A stretch of DNA of 61,284 nucleotides from SAR86 cluster bacterium (GTDB taxonomy: Bacteria; Pseudomonadota; Gammaproteobacteria; Magnimaribacterales; TMED112): positions 1 through 61,284 of the forward strand of contig QOPD01000007.1 of assembly GCA_003331605.1 (NCBI GenBank). Direction: 5' to 3'. Every line of letters begins with the position of its first letter. Position 1 is the first letter of the stretch. The notes under the pieces are model-generated. The model ran no database searches. It was not told where the DNA came from and saw nothing but the letters and a program-made list of their open reading frames with translations. This document shows, in pieces, positions 16,934 through 26,232 of this stretch. Both the position numbers and the translations under genes were made by a program.

Positions 16934-19664
16934 TTAATTTTTCAACAATGAGTTTGGATAGATTAATGTTCATTTTTACCTTCATTTTTAGGTACCAAAT
17001 GCCGTCAGAATCAATCTTATCTTTGACTCTCATAGCATCTTTTTCTGTCATAACAATTGGTCTGGTGTAGTCAAAATCTAAATCTTTTTTTGAAAAGTAA
17101 TGATGATCTTTGAAAGCCCTATGCTCAAAATTAATTTTTAATCCATTTAGAGTTTCAAAAAATCTGGCAGGGTTTGCTATCCCACAAACAACATTGGCCA
17201 CTTTGCCAAATGGGTATTCTTCTATCGGCTGTTCCTTGCCACTTGCTAAATGAACCCATGAATCTGGTTCAAGTTCAAAAAAGTTTGAGCTAGCAATGGC
17301 TCTGCCACTATGCATGAAAAGGTCGATTTTTTTTAGTTTTGTGAGATTATCTCTCAGAGGGCCAGAAGGTAGGAAAAGTTTGTTTCCAAAATTCCTCTTG
17401 GAGTCTTCGACCACAATTTCAAAATCCCTTCTTAAATTGCTGTGCTGCAGTCCATCGTCGGAAACAACTATGTCACACTCAGTATTTCTTTCCAAAAAAG
17501 ATAAAGCTCTGGCTCTATCTCTGTCGACAACTACAGTGAAGCCACGATTGAAGTGGAATAAAGCTTCATCACCAACTTCTTTTGCTGTGGTTAAATCATC
17601 AACTAGTTTAGTGCCAATAAACTTGCCACCATAGCCACGTAATATTATTCCTGGCTGATAACCGAGATTTAAAAGATCCGATGCTATTTGGTTGACTAGG
17701 GGAGTTTTGCCATTGCCTCCAACAGTCAGATTGCCAACTACAATCACAGGTATTTCATTTGAGTTTGATCTTTTAGGTTTGTGAAACAGATTTTTAAGTG
17801 AGCTGCCTATCCAATAGATAAAGCTCACTGGCAACAAGGCTAGATTGACAAAGCCATACCTATCCCAGTAGCTAATTTCGTCAGGAATTTTAGTTGGAAT
17901 GAAGGTATCTTCTTCAATAACATCTTGCCTAACCTCTTCAACAATTGGACTGCCTTGAAGCACGTTATACAAACCCTCTTCCTTAATAAGTTGGTCGTGA
18001 GTACCGATTTGGGTGATAGCACCATCTTCAAGCACACATATCTTATCGGCTTTCTCAACGGTACTTAATCTATGGGCAATAATGAATGTAGTTTTATTTT
18101 TTGAAGCTTTTTCAATGGCGTTTTGGATTTCTTTCTCCGATTCATTATCCAGTGCCGAAGTTGCCTCATCAAAAATCAGTATTGATGATTTTTTAAGCAG
18201 AGCTCTTGCAATGGCTATTCGCTGCTTTTCTCCTCCCGATAAAAGCATACCATTGTCACCAATGTTGGTATTAAAGCCGTCAGGCAGGTTCATTATGAAC
18301 TCATAAGCATTGGCTTCTCGAGCAGCCTGATAGATGGCATTTTCGCTTACATCTTTATTTCCATAGGCAATATTGCTTCTTACGGTATCGTTGAAGAGCA
18401 TTGGATCCTGGGAAACAAAGGATATTGAGGACCGCAAATCTTTTAGCTTAATCTTCTTGATGTCGTATCCGTCGATAGTAATCTGACCAGAGTAACTATC
18501 ATAAAATCTATTTAATAGATTAACTATGGTTGATTTCCCACTGCCTGACCTTCCTACTAAAGCTATGGTTTGACCTTTTTCTACAGTTAGAGAGATATTG
18601 TTTAAGACATTTTCGCCATCTTCGTTGTAGGCAAAATTAACGTTTTTTAATTCGACACTGCCCTCTAGGGATTTAGATAAATCAATCCCACTTTCATAAT
18701 CTTCCGGCTGCTTATCCATGCTCTGAAAAATATCTTCTGCTGCTGCTAAACCTTTTTGAATAACAGCATTTAAGCTTGATAGTTGCCTAATAGGCCGTGC
18801 CATAAGACCAGCAGCGGTAAAAAAGGCCACAAAAGATTCAGATGGCAAGTTAAGCTCTTCAAGATTGCTCAAAGCCAAGTAGCTCATTGATGCTAGTGCG
18901 AGTGCCACAAAGACCTGTATGACAGGAGTTGCCAAGTTCGAAGTGCTCTCCATTTTTAAGTTTTGTAGAAGGTTTTCATCGTTGGCATTTTTAAACCTTT
19001 TCTGCTCTGCCTCTTCATTTGCAAAAGATTTAATTTCTTGAGCCCCATTGGCGATCTCGTTACTTACTTGTGTTACTTGGCCCATAACGTCCTGTATTTT
19101 CTTTGCTACCTTTCTAAGCCTTTTCCCAGCCCAGGAAACAACTATGGCAATTAGGGGAGCAATTAAAACTATAACTACTGTTAGTTTCCAGCTTAGATAA
19201 AGCAAATAGACAAATAACCCAATAAGCAAGAAACCCTCTTTTACAAGTATTTTTAGCGCATTGGTGGCTGCACCAGTGATCTGATTAGTGGTAAAGATAA
19301 TACGATTTACTATTTCACCTTTAGACGCTTGATCAAAAAAACTCATGGGCTGATAAAGTAGGTTTCTTATGATGTCCTCTCTCATATTGTGAACAACTTT
19401 TAACCCGACGTTGGCCATAAAATAGTTACCGATGTAGAAACCAATGCCCCTTAGAACCGATACACTAAGTAGAAAAAGAGCAAGGTTTAGAGGGTTTAGA
19501 AAGCCATCTGAGCTATCATTAATGTAGCCAATAACCCTTTTGAGCCATTCAACTGCAGATATGTCAGCAATAGCAAACAACAAAAATCCAAAAATACTTA
19601 AGGCAAAAAGACCTTTATGCTTAAAGGTATAGCCTAGGAGTCTTTGATAGAGCGAATTATTCAT
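16926..19664 (-). CDS. msbA-lpxK: Fused lipid A flippase MsbA and tetraacyldisaccharide 4'-kinase LpxK
   Basis: A single 912-residue ORF joining two lipid A enzymes. Residues 1-570 are MsbA: six transmembrane helices, then an ABC domain with GRSGSGKST (Walker A), LSGGEKQRIAIARAL (signature), ILIFDEATSALD (Walker B) and AHRLST (H-loop). A ~35-residue acidic linker follows (QDVIEEDTFIPTK). From about residue 605 comes LpxK: its own N-terminal hydrophobic segment, then VVGNLTVGGNGKTPLV (P-loop, about 640-655) and VVSDDGLQH. LpxK phosphorylates the lipid A precursor at the 4' position; MsbA flips the finished molecule. In most bacteria these are adjacent separate genes. I see no internal stop or second start with a ribosome-binding site. 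Confidence 0.93.
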   Translation of the reverse strand: MNNSLYQRLLGYTFKHKGLFALSIFGFLLFAIADISAVEWLKRVIGYINDSSDGFLNPLNLALFLLSVSVLRGIGFYIGNYFMANVGLKVVHNMREDIIRNLLYQPMSFFDQASKGEIVNRIIFTTNQITGAATNALKILVKEGFLLIGLFVYLLYLSWKLTVVIVLIAPLIAIVVSWAGKRLRKVAKKIQDVMGQVTQVSNEIANGAQEIKSFANEEAEQKRFKNANDENLLQNLKMESTSNLATPVIQVFVALALASMSYLALSNLEELNLPSESFVAFFTAAGLMARPIRQLSSLNAVIQKGLAAAEDIFQSMDKQPEDYESGIDLSKSLEGSVELKNVNFAYNEDGENVLNNISLTVEKGQTIALVGRSGSGKSTIVNLLNRFYDSYSGQITIDGYDIKKIKLKDLRSSISFVSQDPMLFNDTVRSNIAYGNKDVSENAIYQAAREANAYEFIMNLPDGFNTNIGDNGMLLSGGEKQRIAIARALLKKSSILIFDEATSALDNESEKEIQNAIEKASKNKTTFIIAHRLSTVEKADKICVLEDGAITQIGTHDQLIKEEGLYNVLQGSPIVEEVRQDVIEEDTFIPTKIPDEISYWDRYGFVNLALLPVSFIYWIGSSLKNLFHKPKRSNSNEIPVIVVGNLTVGGNGKTPLVNQIASDLLNLGYQPGIILRGYGGKFIGTKLVDDLTTAKEVGDEALFHFNRGFTVVVDRDRARALSFLERNTECDIVVSDDGLQHSNLRRDFEIVVEDSKRNFGNKLFLPSGPLRDNLTKLKKIDLFMHSGRAIASSNFFELEPDSWVHLASGKEQPIEEYPFGKVANVVCGIANPARFFETLNGLKINFEHRAFKDHHYFSKKDLDFDYTRPIVMTEKDAMRVKDKIDSDGIWYLKMKVKMNINLSKLIVEKLNG

Positions 19665-19733
19665 AATTTAGAATCGCGGTAATTTAAAAAAATATCTTCT
19701 GGTTGTACACATCAATTTAGCTGTATGTCATAT

Positions 19734-20381
19734 TTAAAAACTTAAGTTTTTGTTTTCTATTCTTAGGATTTTATCAGCCCTTTCTGCAAAAGGGAGATCA
19801 TGGGTTACATATATCATCAAACAGTTATTTTGCTTGGCATAATTTAAAAGCAATTCTTGGACAACTGCACTGTTATTTTCATCAAGATTGCCTGTTGGCT
19901 CATCCAATAAAAGAATTTTTGGTTTTTTTGTTAAGGCTCTTGCAAGCGAAGCTCGTTGCCTTTCACCTCCAGAGATTTGGCTTGGAAATTTATGAGCTAA
20001 TCCACCAATGCCAAGGTTTTCAAGAATACTTTTTATATCACTTTCTCTAGCTGACAAATCAGATGCCAAACAATTCTCAAACACAGTTAGATTTTCCAAT
20101 AAATAATGAAACTGATAGGCAAAAGAAAAATAATCTCTCCTTAACTTACTCAGCTCATCCTGATTTAAATTAGCTATATCAGTGCCATTCACTACGATTG
20201 AACCATCATCAAATGAATCGAGGCCTGAAAGAATATTCAAAAACGTTGTTTTACCTGAACCTGATGGACCAACCAAACTATAAGTACCATTGCTTTCAAA
20301 GGTTAAAGAAACTCCATCCAATACGTCATGCTTTTGATGCTTGGATCCATAGGATTTACTGACTTTGTTTAGTTCGATCAT
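19734..20381 (-). CDS. lolD: Lipoprotein-releasing system ATPase LolD
   Basis: ABC ATPase that powers release of outer-membrane lipoproteins from the inner membrane to LolA. It has 215 residues. Walker A GPSGSGKTT, signature ISGGERQRASLARAL, Walker B ILLLDEPTGNLD and the H-loop VTHDL are intact. It overlaps the permease gene by 4 nt, as in lolCD operons. 69 nt separate its stop from the msbA-lpxK start. Confidence 0.92.
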   Translation of the reverse strand: MIELNKVSKSYGSKHQKHDVLDGVSLTFESNGTYSLVGPSGSGKTTFLNILSGLDSFDDGSIVVNGTDIANLNQDELSKLRRDYFSFAYQFHYLLENLTVFENCLASDLSARESDIKSILENLGIGGLAHKFPSQISGGERQRASLARALTKKPKILLLDEPTGNLDENNSAVVQELLLNYAKQNNCLMIYVTHDLPFAERADKILRIENKNLSF

Positions 20382-21595
20382 TCTTGGTTAATTATCTTTG
20401 CAGGTTCAGTGTTGGCGGCAACTCTGGCTGGAATGTAGCCAAAGACAAATAAAATTAGCAGTGTTGAGAAGTTAATGAGCAATACTTCATTAAACTCAAC
20501 CCTAGATGGAAAGTAGTCAACGTAATACGTATTCATAAGGGAGATATCAAAAACAGAGGCTAAGAACTGAAAAAACTCAGTAATGTTGTTTGAGAAAGCA
20601 ATTCCAATGATATTTCCAAAAACCACACCAAAAATACCAATGAAGGCAATAAGTTGCAGAAAAACTCTTTGAATGTCCCATTTGGAGTAACCAATGGTTC
20701 TAAGGATTGCAATTTCAGACCTTTTATCTTTAACCAGGCTATTAATTGATATCAGCATGCTAAAAATAGCTATTAATAATATTAAGGACATTAATAATGA
20801 AACCATGGTACGTTCAAGCTGCGTTGCCCGAAACAAACTACCATATGACTGATCCCAGCTAGAGACTTTGACGTAAGAGCCTAAGTCTAAGTCTGCTAAT
20901 AGCTCAGAGGCTGTTTGCTCAGTTGTAAAGACATCTCTAAGCTGTATTTCTATTCCAGCACCATTTGTAGGACGAAATGCTTTCCTGAAAGCATCTGTAC
21001 CAATCAATGCATAGTTTTGATCTATTTCAGAGCCAACAGAGAATAATCCTGAAACTTTAAGGCTTATTACTCTTGGTATATTTGCAAGTGGATTCATCTG
21101 ATTGGAGACCACCAATGAAACAGTATCGCCGGGCAAGGTGCCAAGCTCAAATGCCAGAGCATCCCCTAAGATTATATTATTGCTAGCATCCAGTGCATCT
21201 AAATTACCCTCTATTATGTTGTCAGCAATGATTGAAATTTCATTTTCATCGGTACCCTTAATCATGACTCCTCTGGTTGTATCAGGGCTCGATAGTATTG
21301 ATTGAGCTATAAAAAATTCTTGTGAATCAACAACATTTGAATTTTGATTTACTGTTGCTCTAACCTGATCAATATCAGCAAATCCTCCGGGCTTTTCAAA
21401 AGTAAGGTGTGGAATAGCCCCCAAAATTCGAGTTCTTAGCTCGTCTTGAAAACCATTCATCACTGAAATAACAATAATTACGACAGCGGTACCAATAGCA
21501 ATTCCTAATGAAGTAAAAACTGTTAGAACCGAAAGATGTTTGGTCCCAGGTTTAAAAAGATAGCTAAGAGAAAGCTTTGAAACAAAATCTATCAA
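20378..21595 (-). CDS. Lipoprotein-releasing ABC permease LolC/LolE family
   Basis: Inner-membrane permease of 405 residues with one N-terminal helix, a large periplasmic domain (about 50-260) and three C-terminal helices, the MacB/FtsX topology. KDKRSEIAILRTIGYSKWDIQRVFLQ is the typical cytoplasmic coupling loop. It pairs with LolD downstream. Only one permease gene is present instead of lolC plus lolE, so a LolDF-like homodimeric exporter is possible. Its start overlaps the aldehyde dehydrogenase stop by 4 nt. Confidence 0.9.
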   Translation of the reverse strand: MIDFVSKLSLSYLFKPGTKHLSVLTVFTSLGIAIGTAVVIIVISVMNGFQDELRTRILGAIPHLTFEKPGGFADIDQVRATVNQNSNVVDSQEFFIAQSILSSPDTTRGVMIKGTDENEISIIADNIIEGNLDALDASNNIILGDALAFELGTLPGDTVSLVVSNQMNPLANIPRVISLKVSGLFSVGSEIDQNYALIGTDAFRKAFRPTNGAGIEIQLRDVFTTEQTASELLADLDLGSYVKVSSWDQSYGSLFRATQLERTMVSLLMSLILLIAIFSMLISINSLVKDKRSEIAILRTIGYSKWDIQRVFLQLIAFIGIFGVVFGNIIGIAFSNNITEFFQFLASVFDISLMNTYYVDYFPSRVEFNEVLLINFSTLLILFVFGYIPARVAANTEPAKIINQE

Positions 21596-22983
21596 GATAA
21601 TTTCTTCATCACTTTAGACATCTGTTCTAAGAGCTTGCCTCTTGGAGGCCTCATCATTTCAAAAAGTGAGTCAATTTTTGTTTGGTAGTACACAGATCTT
21701 AAATTGGAAAAGTTTAAGAAACCTTCATAGCCATGGTAGCAACCAAAACCTGATGGCCCAACTCCCCCGAATGGTAACTGTGATTGCATTAAATGAAACA
21801 TGGTATCGTTGATTGTCACTCCGCCTGATCGTGTATTATTTATCACAAACTCTTGTTCTTTCTTGTCGTCACTAAAGAAATAAAGACCTAATGGGTGATC
21901 ATGTTTATTGACATAGTCTACAGCCTCTGAAAGTTGGTCATAAACCATAATCGGAAACACAGGACCAAAAATCTCATCCTGCATAACTCGCATATTGTCG
22001 TTAACATTTAGCAAGATTTTAGTGCCAATGGTATCTTTTGATGCATCGTCGACATTGCCGATATTTATTAATTCTGCACCTTTTGCTACCGCATCTTCGA
22101 CATAGCCATTCATGCGGTTGAAATGATTGGAATTAACCATTGATGTATAGTCATTTTCATTGCCTTCATAAAAGCTATTAAATGTCTCTTCGAGTGCCAC
22201 GACCAACTGTTGCTCCATCCCTCGTTTTACCATGATGTAATCTGGGGATAGACATATTTGACCAGAGTTTAATGTTTTTACAAACATAATCCGTTTGGCT
22301 ACCATATCGATGTCAACATTGTCGGAAATAATTGTTGGGCTTTTGCCTCCTAATTCCATGGTAGTTGGTACAATGTTTTCTGCTGCTTTAGCCAAAACTT
22401 TTTTCGCTACCCTTCCGCTCCCAGTGTATAGTAGATGATCAAAAGGTAAGCCAGAAAATTCAGATCCTATTTCGGGACCACCCAAGATAACTGCAAATTC
22501 ACTTTCATCAAAATATTTACCTACCGCCTCTTTCATAAGTTCGGAAGTTCTTGGGGTAAATTCAGACGGCTTAGCCATAATCCTATTTCCTGCTGCAAAA
22601 ATTGATGCAGCAGGATAAAACACCATTCCTACAGGAAAGTTCCAAGGCGCAATGACACCAACCGAACCAAGTGGTGATGGCACCATAATGCTTTTAGCTC
22701 CCATTAGTCCCGCTCCCAATGAAGGGGTGCGACGCTGAGGTTTCATCCACTTCTTTAAATTTTTAAGTGTGAAATTTAGATTTCTTACAGATTGCACAAT
22801 CTCAGAAGTCATAATTTCATGCTTGGATCTATTTTTGTAATCTTCGTTTAAGGCTTCAATGATTTGATCATCATGGGTTTCAATCAAGGCTATGCACCTT
22901 TTTAGTCTATCTGCCCTCTGGTGATAGGTTGGGACGCCCTCTTTGATGTAGGATGCCTTTTGTAAATCTAATATATCTTTCAT
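21592..22983 (-). CDS. NAD(P)-dependent aldehyde dehydrogenase (coniferyl-aldehyde type)
   Basis: Oxidises aldehydes to acids. From the ATG at 22983 it has 463 residues; this start overlaps the hemH stop (ATGA) and is preceded by an AGGGAGA ribosome-binding site, so the longer frame upstream is rejected. Motifs: APWNFPVGM, MELGGKSPTII (catalytic Glu), NSGQICLSPDY (catalytic Cys), DEIFGPVFPI, and near the end GVGPSGFGCYHGYEGF. The C-terminal stretch and the LPFGGVGPSG motif resemble the short class 3/coniferyl aldehyde dehydrogenases. Substrate unknown; fatty or aromatic aldehydes are plausible. Confidence 0.88.
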   Translation of the reverse strand: MKDILDLQKASYIKEGVPTYHQRADRLKRCIALIETHDDQIIEALNEDYKNRSKHEIMTSEIVQSVRNLNFTLKNLKKWMKPQRRTPSLGAGLMGAKSIMVPSPLGSVGVIAPWNFPVGMVFYPAASIFAAGNRIMAKPSEFTPRTSELMKEAVGKYFDESEFAVILGGPEIGSEFSGLPFDHLLYTGSGRVAKKVLAKAAENIVPTTMELGGKSPTIISDNVDIDMVAKRIMFVKTLNSGQICLSPDYIMVKRGMEQQLVVALEETFNSFYEGNENDYTSMVNSNHFNRMNGYVEDAVAKGAELINIGNVDDASKDTIGTKILLNVNDNMRVMQDEIFGPVFPIMVYDQLSEAVDYVNKHDHPLGLYFFSDDKKEQEFVINNTRSGGVTINDTMFHLMQSQLPFGGVGPSGFGCYHGYEGFLNFSNLRSVYYQTKIDSLFEMMRPPRGKLLEQMSKVMKKLS

Positions 22984-23996
22984 CGGTTCTCCCTGGACAT
23001 ACTTACAATACATTCTACCCAATTATCGTCGGAATTGAGAGAAGGTACGTAATCAAGTCTTTGACCACCATGTTCCTCAAAGAGTTCCTGGTACTCGCTG
23101 CCAATCTCAACAATCGTTTCCAAACAGTCTGTGGTAAATGATGGTGAGACTACAAGTATTTTTTTAATGCCCTCTTGCGCATATTTTTTTATGACTTCGT
23201 CGGAGAAAGGCTTGACCCAACCCGAATCAAGTCGAGATTGAAAAGCTGTTATCGTTTTCTTGCTATCTATTTTTGCATTCTCAATAAGTAATTTTGTTGT
23301 CTCGTAGCAAGTGGCTTTATAGCAATAATGATTGTCACCGTGAACTCCTTCGTGGCAATTTCTATCATCGCATTTGCCCTCTGCATACACCTCATCTAAC
23401 TGACTCATCGGTAAGCCATGGTAGCTGAAGATAATTTTTTCATATTCATCCAAATTAAAGTTCAGAATATTTTTAGTAAACGCATCAATAAAATCTTGTC
23501 TATTGTAAAACTGATCAATGGTTGAGATTCTCGGAATAACATCCCACTTTGCAATAATTTTTTGGGCTTTTTCTAGAAATGATCCATTAGCTGCTGAAGA
23601 GTACTGTGGGAAAATTGGGAACAGAACAATCTCTTCATATCGCTTACTGTATATTTCAGCCAATACAGATTCTAAAGAAGGGTTTTTGTACCGCATGGCG
23701 TAATAAACATCGTGAGAATTACTGAGCTTTGACCCAACTTTCTCTGTTAAATCTTCCATGTGGTATTTCAATGGAGATCCTCTTTCAGTCCAAAGTTCCT
23801 TGTATGCTTTTGAAGATGAAAAGGATCTTGTAGGAACAATAATGAGATTTACCAATATGAACCTAAGCAACCAGGGCACTCTTATCATCCTGCTATCCAT
23901 CAGGAACTCACTCAAATATTTACCAACATCAATAAAGTTTGGAGAATCAGGTGTCCCTAAAGAGATTAGTAAAAGAGCTTTTTTATTTGTACGCAT
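22980..23996 (-). CDS. hemH: Ferrochelatase
   Basis: Inserts Fe2+ into protoporphyrin IX, the last step of heme synthesis. Starting at ATG 23996 (MRTNKKALLLISLGTPDSP) it has 338 residues, the normal length; a longer open frame upstream runs into the MFS gene and is not family-like. The catalytic motif FSYHGLP, with the iron-coordinating His, is present, as are FPQYSSAANGS and a C-terminal WVKPFSDE-VVSPSFTTDCLETI stretch with the conserved glutamate. Overlaps the MFS gene by 14 nt and the aldehyde dehydrogenase by 4 nt. Confidence 0.95.
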   Translation of the reverse strand: MRTNKKALLLISLGTPDSPNFIDVGKYLSEFLMDSRMIRVPWLLRFILVNLIIVPTRSFSSSKAYKELWTERGSPLKYHMEDLTEKVGSKLSNSHDVYYAMRYKNPSLESVLAEIYSKRYEEIVLFPIFPQYSSAANGSFLEKAQKIIAKWDVIPRISTIDQFYNRQDFIDAFTKNILNFNLDEYEKIIFSYHGLPMSQLDEVYAEGKCDDRNCHEGVHGDNHYCYKATCYETTKLLIENAKIDSKKTITAFQSRLDSGWVKPFSDEVIKKYAQEGIKKILVVSPSFTTDCLETIVEIGSEYQELFEEHGGQRLDYVPSLNSDDNWVECIVSMSRENR

Positions 23997-25188
23997 CTGA
24001 TTTAAGTATATACGGATGCAGAAGGGTAAATCCAACAGCAAGCAATGAAATAAGAGCTGATAATAAATACAAATATGCAGAATCAACTAAATAAAGTCCA
24101 ATAAGCAGTGGAGCGGCCATGTGACCAATAGGCAGAGTGCTTCCCATCATTCCTGCTGCAGAGCTTTGAAATTTTTTGTCATGGCTTAATGACAGTGCTG
24201 AGTTATAGCTCGGACGCGTTATGCCCAAACCAATGCCATTAAGTATTAAAGTACCCACAAGAGCAAATATTTCGTTGGAAAAGATCAGGGCTACAAACGA
24301 TAAAGCACTGAGTATCGGTCCGATAATCATCATAGCTTTTATGGAATGAAACAAGGGGTTTATCAAAGATTGAGTCACAACCACAGAAACCGACCATATC
24401 CCAAAACATATGCTGACGTAAATTGCAGCTTCTTGTGCACTATAGCCAAGCTTATCGTATATGTAAAAACCCATGGTCTGGAAGATTATTGCTTGAGCTA
24501 CACTTGCAAGAGAGGACACAAAAATAAAAGGCCAGACCCTCTTATCTAGTAGCCTCAGTCTGCTTGGTCTCTCGAGGCTTGCTTTAGCTTCTGGGATATT
24601 CCTCAGTCGATTGCTTAGTTGAATTGCAACAACCAAACCAATGGCACCAAAGAGTATGAAAGGTAATTCATTGTTGGTGTAGCGGAATAAGAAAGCTCCA
24701 ATTAAAGGGCCCAATACAGTACCCAGCACAAACCCAGATTCAAGGTTTGAAAAAACGGCTGCTCTTTTATCGGGCGATGATATTTTTCCTGCAAAACCAA
24801 ATAATGCCGGTCTTGTAGCGGAGCCAAATATTCCATAGACCATCCGCGCAGCTATTAAAGCTGGCAACAAGAGACTGCTTGTTAAGAGGCCTTTCTCAAA
24901 TAAAAAAAGAGGCAGTATGATAAGGATCATATTGGCTGAATATCCAATAGATCCTATTATGCCAACCGTACGAGATCCTAGTTTTTCACTGTACCTGCCC
25001 CAGAAAGGTGATGCAAAAAACCAAGCAAATGCGGAGATTCCAAATATCAGAGAAACTTCTACCTCACTTAACCCACTTTCTCGAGCAAAAATAGGTATTG
25101 AGGTGAAGACCAAGGATTGCCCAAGACCGATGCTGAGCATCGTAAAAAAAATCCAAAGGTAGTTTTTTTCTGTTTTGGTTTGATACAT
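23983..25188 (-). CDS. MFS transporter, multidrug/tetracycline-efflux type
   Basis: Major facilitator protein of 401 residues with about 12 predicted helices. The loop between helices 2 and 3, FASPFWGRYSEKLGSRTVG, is motif A of the drug:H+ antiporter-1 group, and GFVLGTVLGPLIGAFLF in helix 5 matches motif C of exporters. It starts 3 nt after the trpS stop and overlaps hemH. Substrate cannot be predicted; the operon partners give no hint. Confidence 0.85.
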   Translation of the reverse strand: MYQTKTEKNYLWIFFTMLSIGLGQSLVFTSIPIFARESGLSEVEVSLIFGISAFAWFFASPFWGRYSEKLGSRTVGIIGSIGYSANMILIILPLFLFEKGLLTSSLLLPALIAARMVYGIFGSATRPALFGFAGKISSPDKRAAVFSNLESGFVLGTVLGPLIGAFLFRYTNNELPFILFGAIGLVVAIQLSNRLRNIPEAKASLERPSRLRLLDKRVWPFIFVSSLASVAQAIIFQTMGFYIYDKLGYSAQEAAIYVSICFGIWSVSVVVTQSLINPLFHSIKAMMIIGPILSALSFVALIFSNEIFALVGTLILNGIGLGITRPSYNSALSLSHDKKFQSSAAGMMGSTLPIGHMAAPLLIGLYLVDSAYLYLLSALISLLAVGFTLLHPYILKSDAYK

Positions 25189-25191
25189 TAA

Positions 25192-26187
25192 TTAAAATGA
25201 ACCAATGCCTACAAGCGATTTTACTTTTTCTAGTAGAGGTTTAGTGGTCTCTCTGACCTTTCTAGCATTTTGTTGAAGTACATCTTCGATGTATTTAAGC
25301 TCCCCTTTTTGTTTTTCAAAGTTCTCTCTAATGGGAGCAATAAGCTCATTAAGTTCCTCAAAGACTATTGTTTTGGCATCGCCCCATCCAATGCCATCCT
25401 CAAATTTTTGCTTCATCTCACTGAGACTGCTTTCATTAGCAAAAGCTGAATATATCGAGAATAAAACATTGTCTTTCCATTCTTTTCTTTCTCCAGGCTC
25501 TTGGGAATTTGTGACTATCCTCATCACAGATTTTTTAAGGTCTTTTTCTGAGCCCAGTAAAGGAATTATGTTGTTATAGCTTTTTGACATTTTCCTTCCA
25601 TCAATGCCTAGAACAGTTTTTTCGTCAGCTATGACAGCTTTGGGCAAGTTAAAAGCCTCACCGTATCTATTATTGAATTTATGTGCAATGTCTCTAGTCA
25701 TTTCTAGATGTTGTTGCTGGTCTTTTCCAACAGGAACATGAGTGGCATTGGGACAAAGAATATCGCAGGCCATTAGCAAGGGATATGAAAACAAGCCCAA
25801 AGAAATCCCTTCTTCCATATCTTTTTTGCCGCTTTCTTTGTTTATGTCTATGGCAGCTTTGTAGGCATGAGCTCGGTTTAATAATCCTTTTTCTGTAACA
25901 CAGCTCAGTATCCATGCCAGCTCAGTAATCTCTGGAATATCTGATTGTCTGTAAAAAAATGTTTTGCTTGGATCAAGCCCAGAGGCGAGCCATGCCATTG
26001 CAACTTGATGAGTTAGTTCTTTTAATTTTTTTGGATCCCATACCTTAATAAGAGCATGATGGTCGGCGATAAATAGAAATGATTCGCACTTTTCGTCTAA
26101 AAGGTCTAGAGAAGGCTTGATTGCTCCTATATAATTTCCTAAGTGAGGATAGCCACTTGGCGTAATACCTGTTAAAATCCGTTTCAT
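25192..26187 (-). CDS. trpS: Tryptophanyl-tRNA synthetase
   Basis: Class I aminoacyl-tRNA synthetase charging tRNA-Trp. It has 331 residues, the normal bacterial length. The HIGH-type motif is PSGYPHLGNYIGAI (His-15) and the KMSKS motif lies at residues 199-203 (GRKMSKSYNN). GKDQQQHLEMTRDIA is also typical. First gene of the long minus-strand run; a 45-bp divergent spacer separates it from the DUF349 gene. Confidence 0.96.
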   Translation of the reverse strand: MKRILTGITPSGYPHLGNYIGAIKPSLDLLDEKCESFLFIADHHALIKVWDPKKLKELTHQVAMAWLASGLDPSKTFFYRQSDIPEITELAWILSCVTEKGLLNRAHAYKAAIDINKESGKKDMEEGISLGLFSYPLLMACDILCPNATHVPVGKDQQQHLEMTRDIAHKFNNRYGEAFNLPKAVIADEKTVLGIDGRKMSKSYNNIIPLLGSEKDLKKSVMRIVTNSQEPGERKEWKDNVLFSIYSAFANESSLSEMKQKFEDGIGWGDAKTIVFEELNELIAPIRENFEKQKGELKYIEDVLQQNARKVRETTKPLLEKVKSLVGIGSF

Positions 26188-26232
26188 TCAAATAGTGTTT
26201 GATTGGATTATAAATAAATTTCAACTAAATTT

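Noticed and set aside
23997-24086. Longer N-terminus for ferrochelatase
   Set aside because: It overlaps the MFS coding region, is hydrophobic without being a plausible signal, and the family begins at the later ATG.
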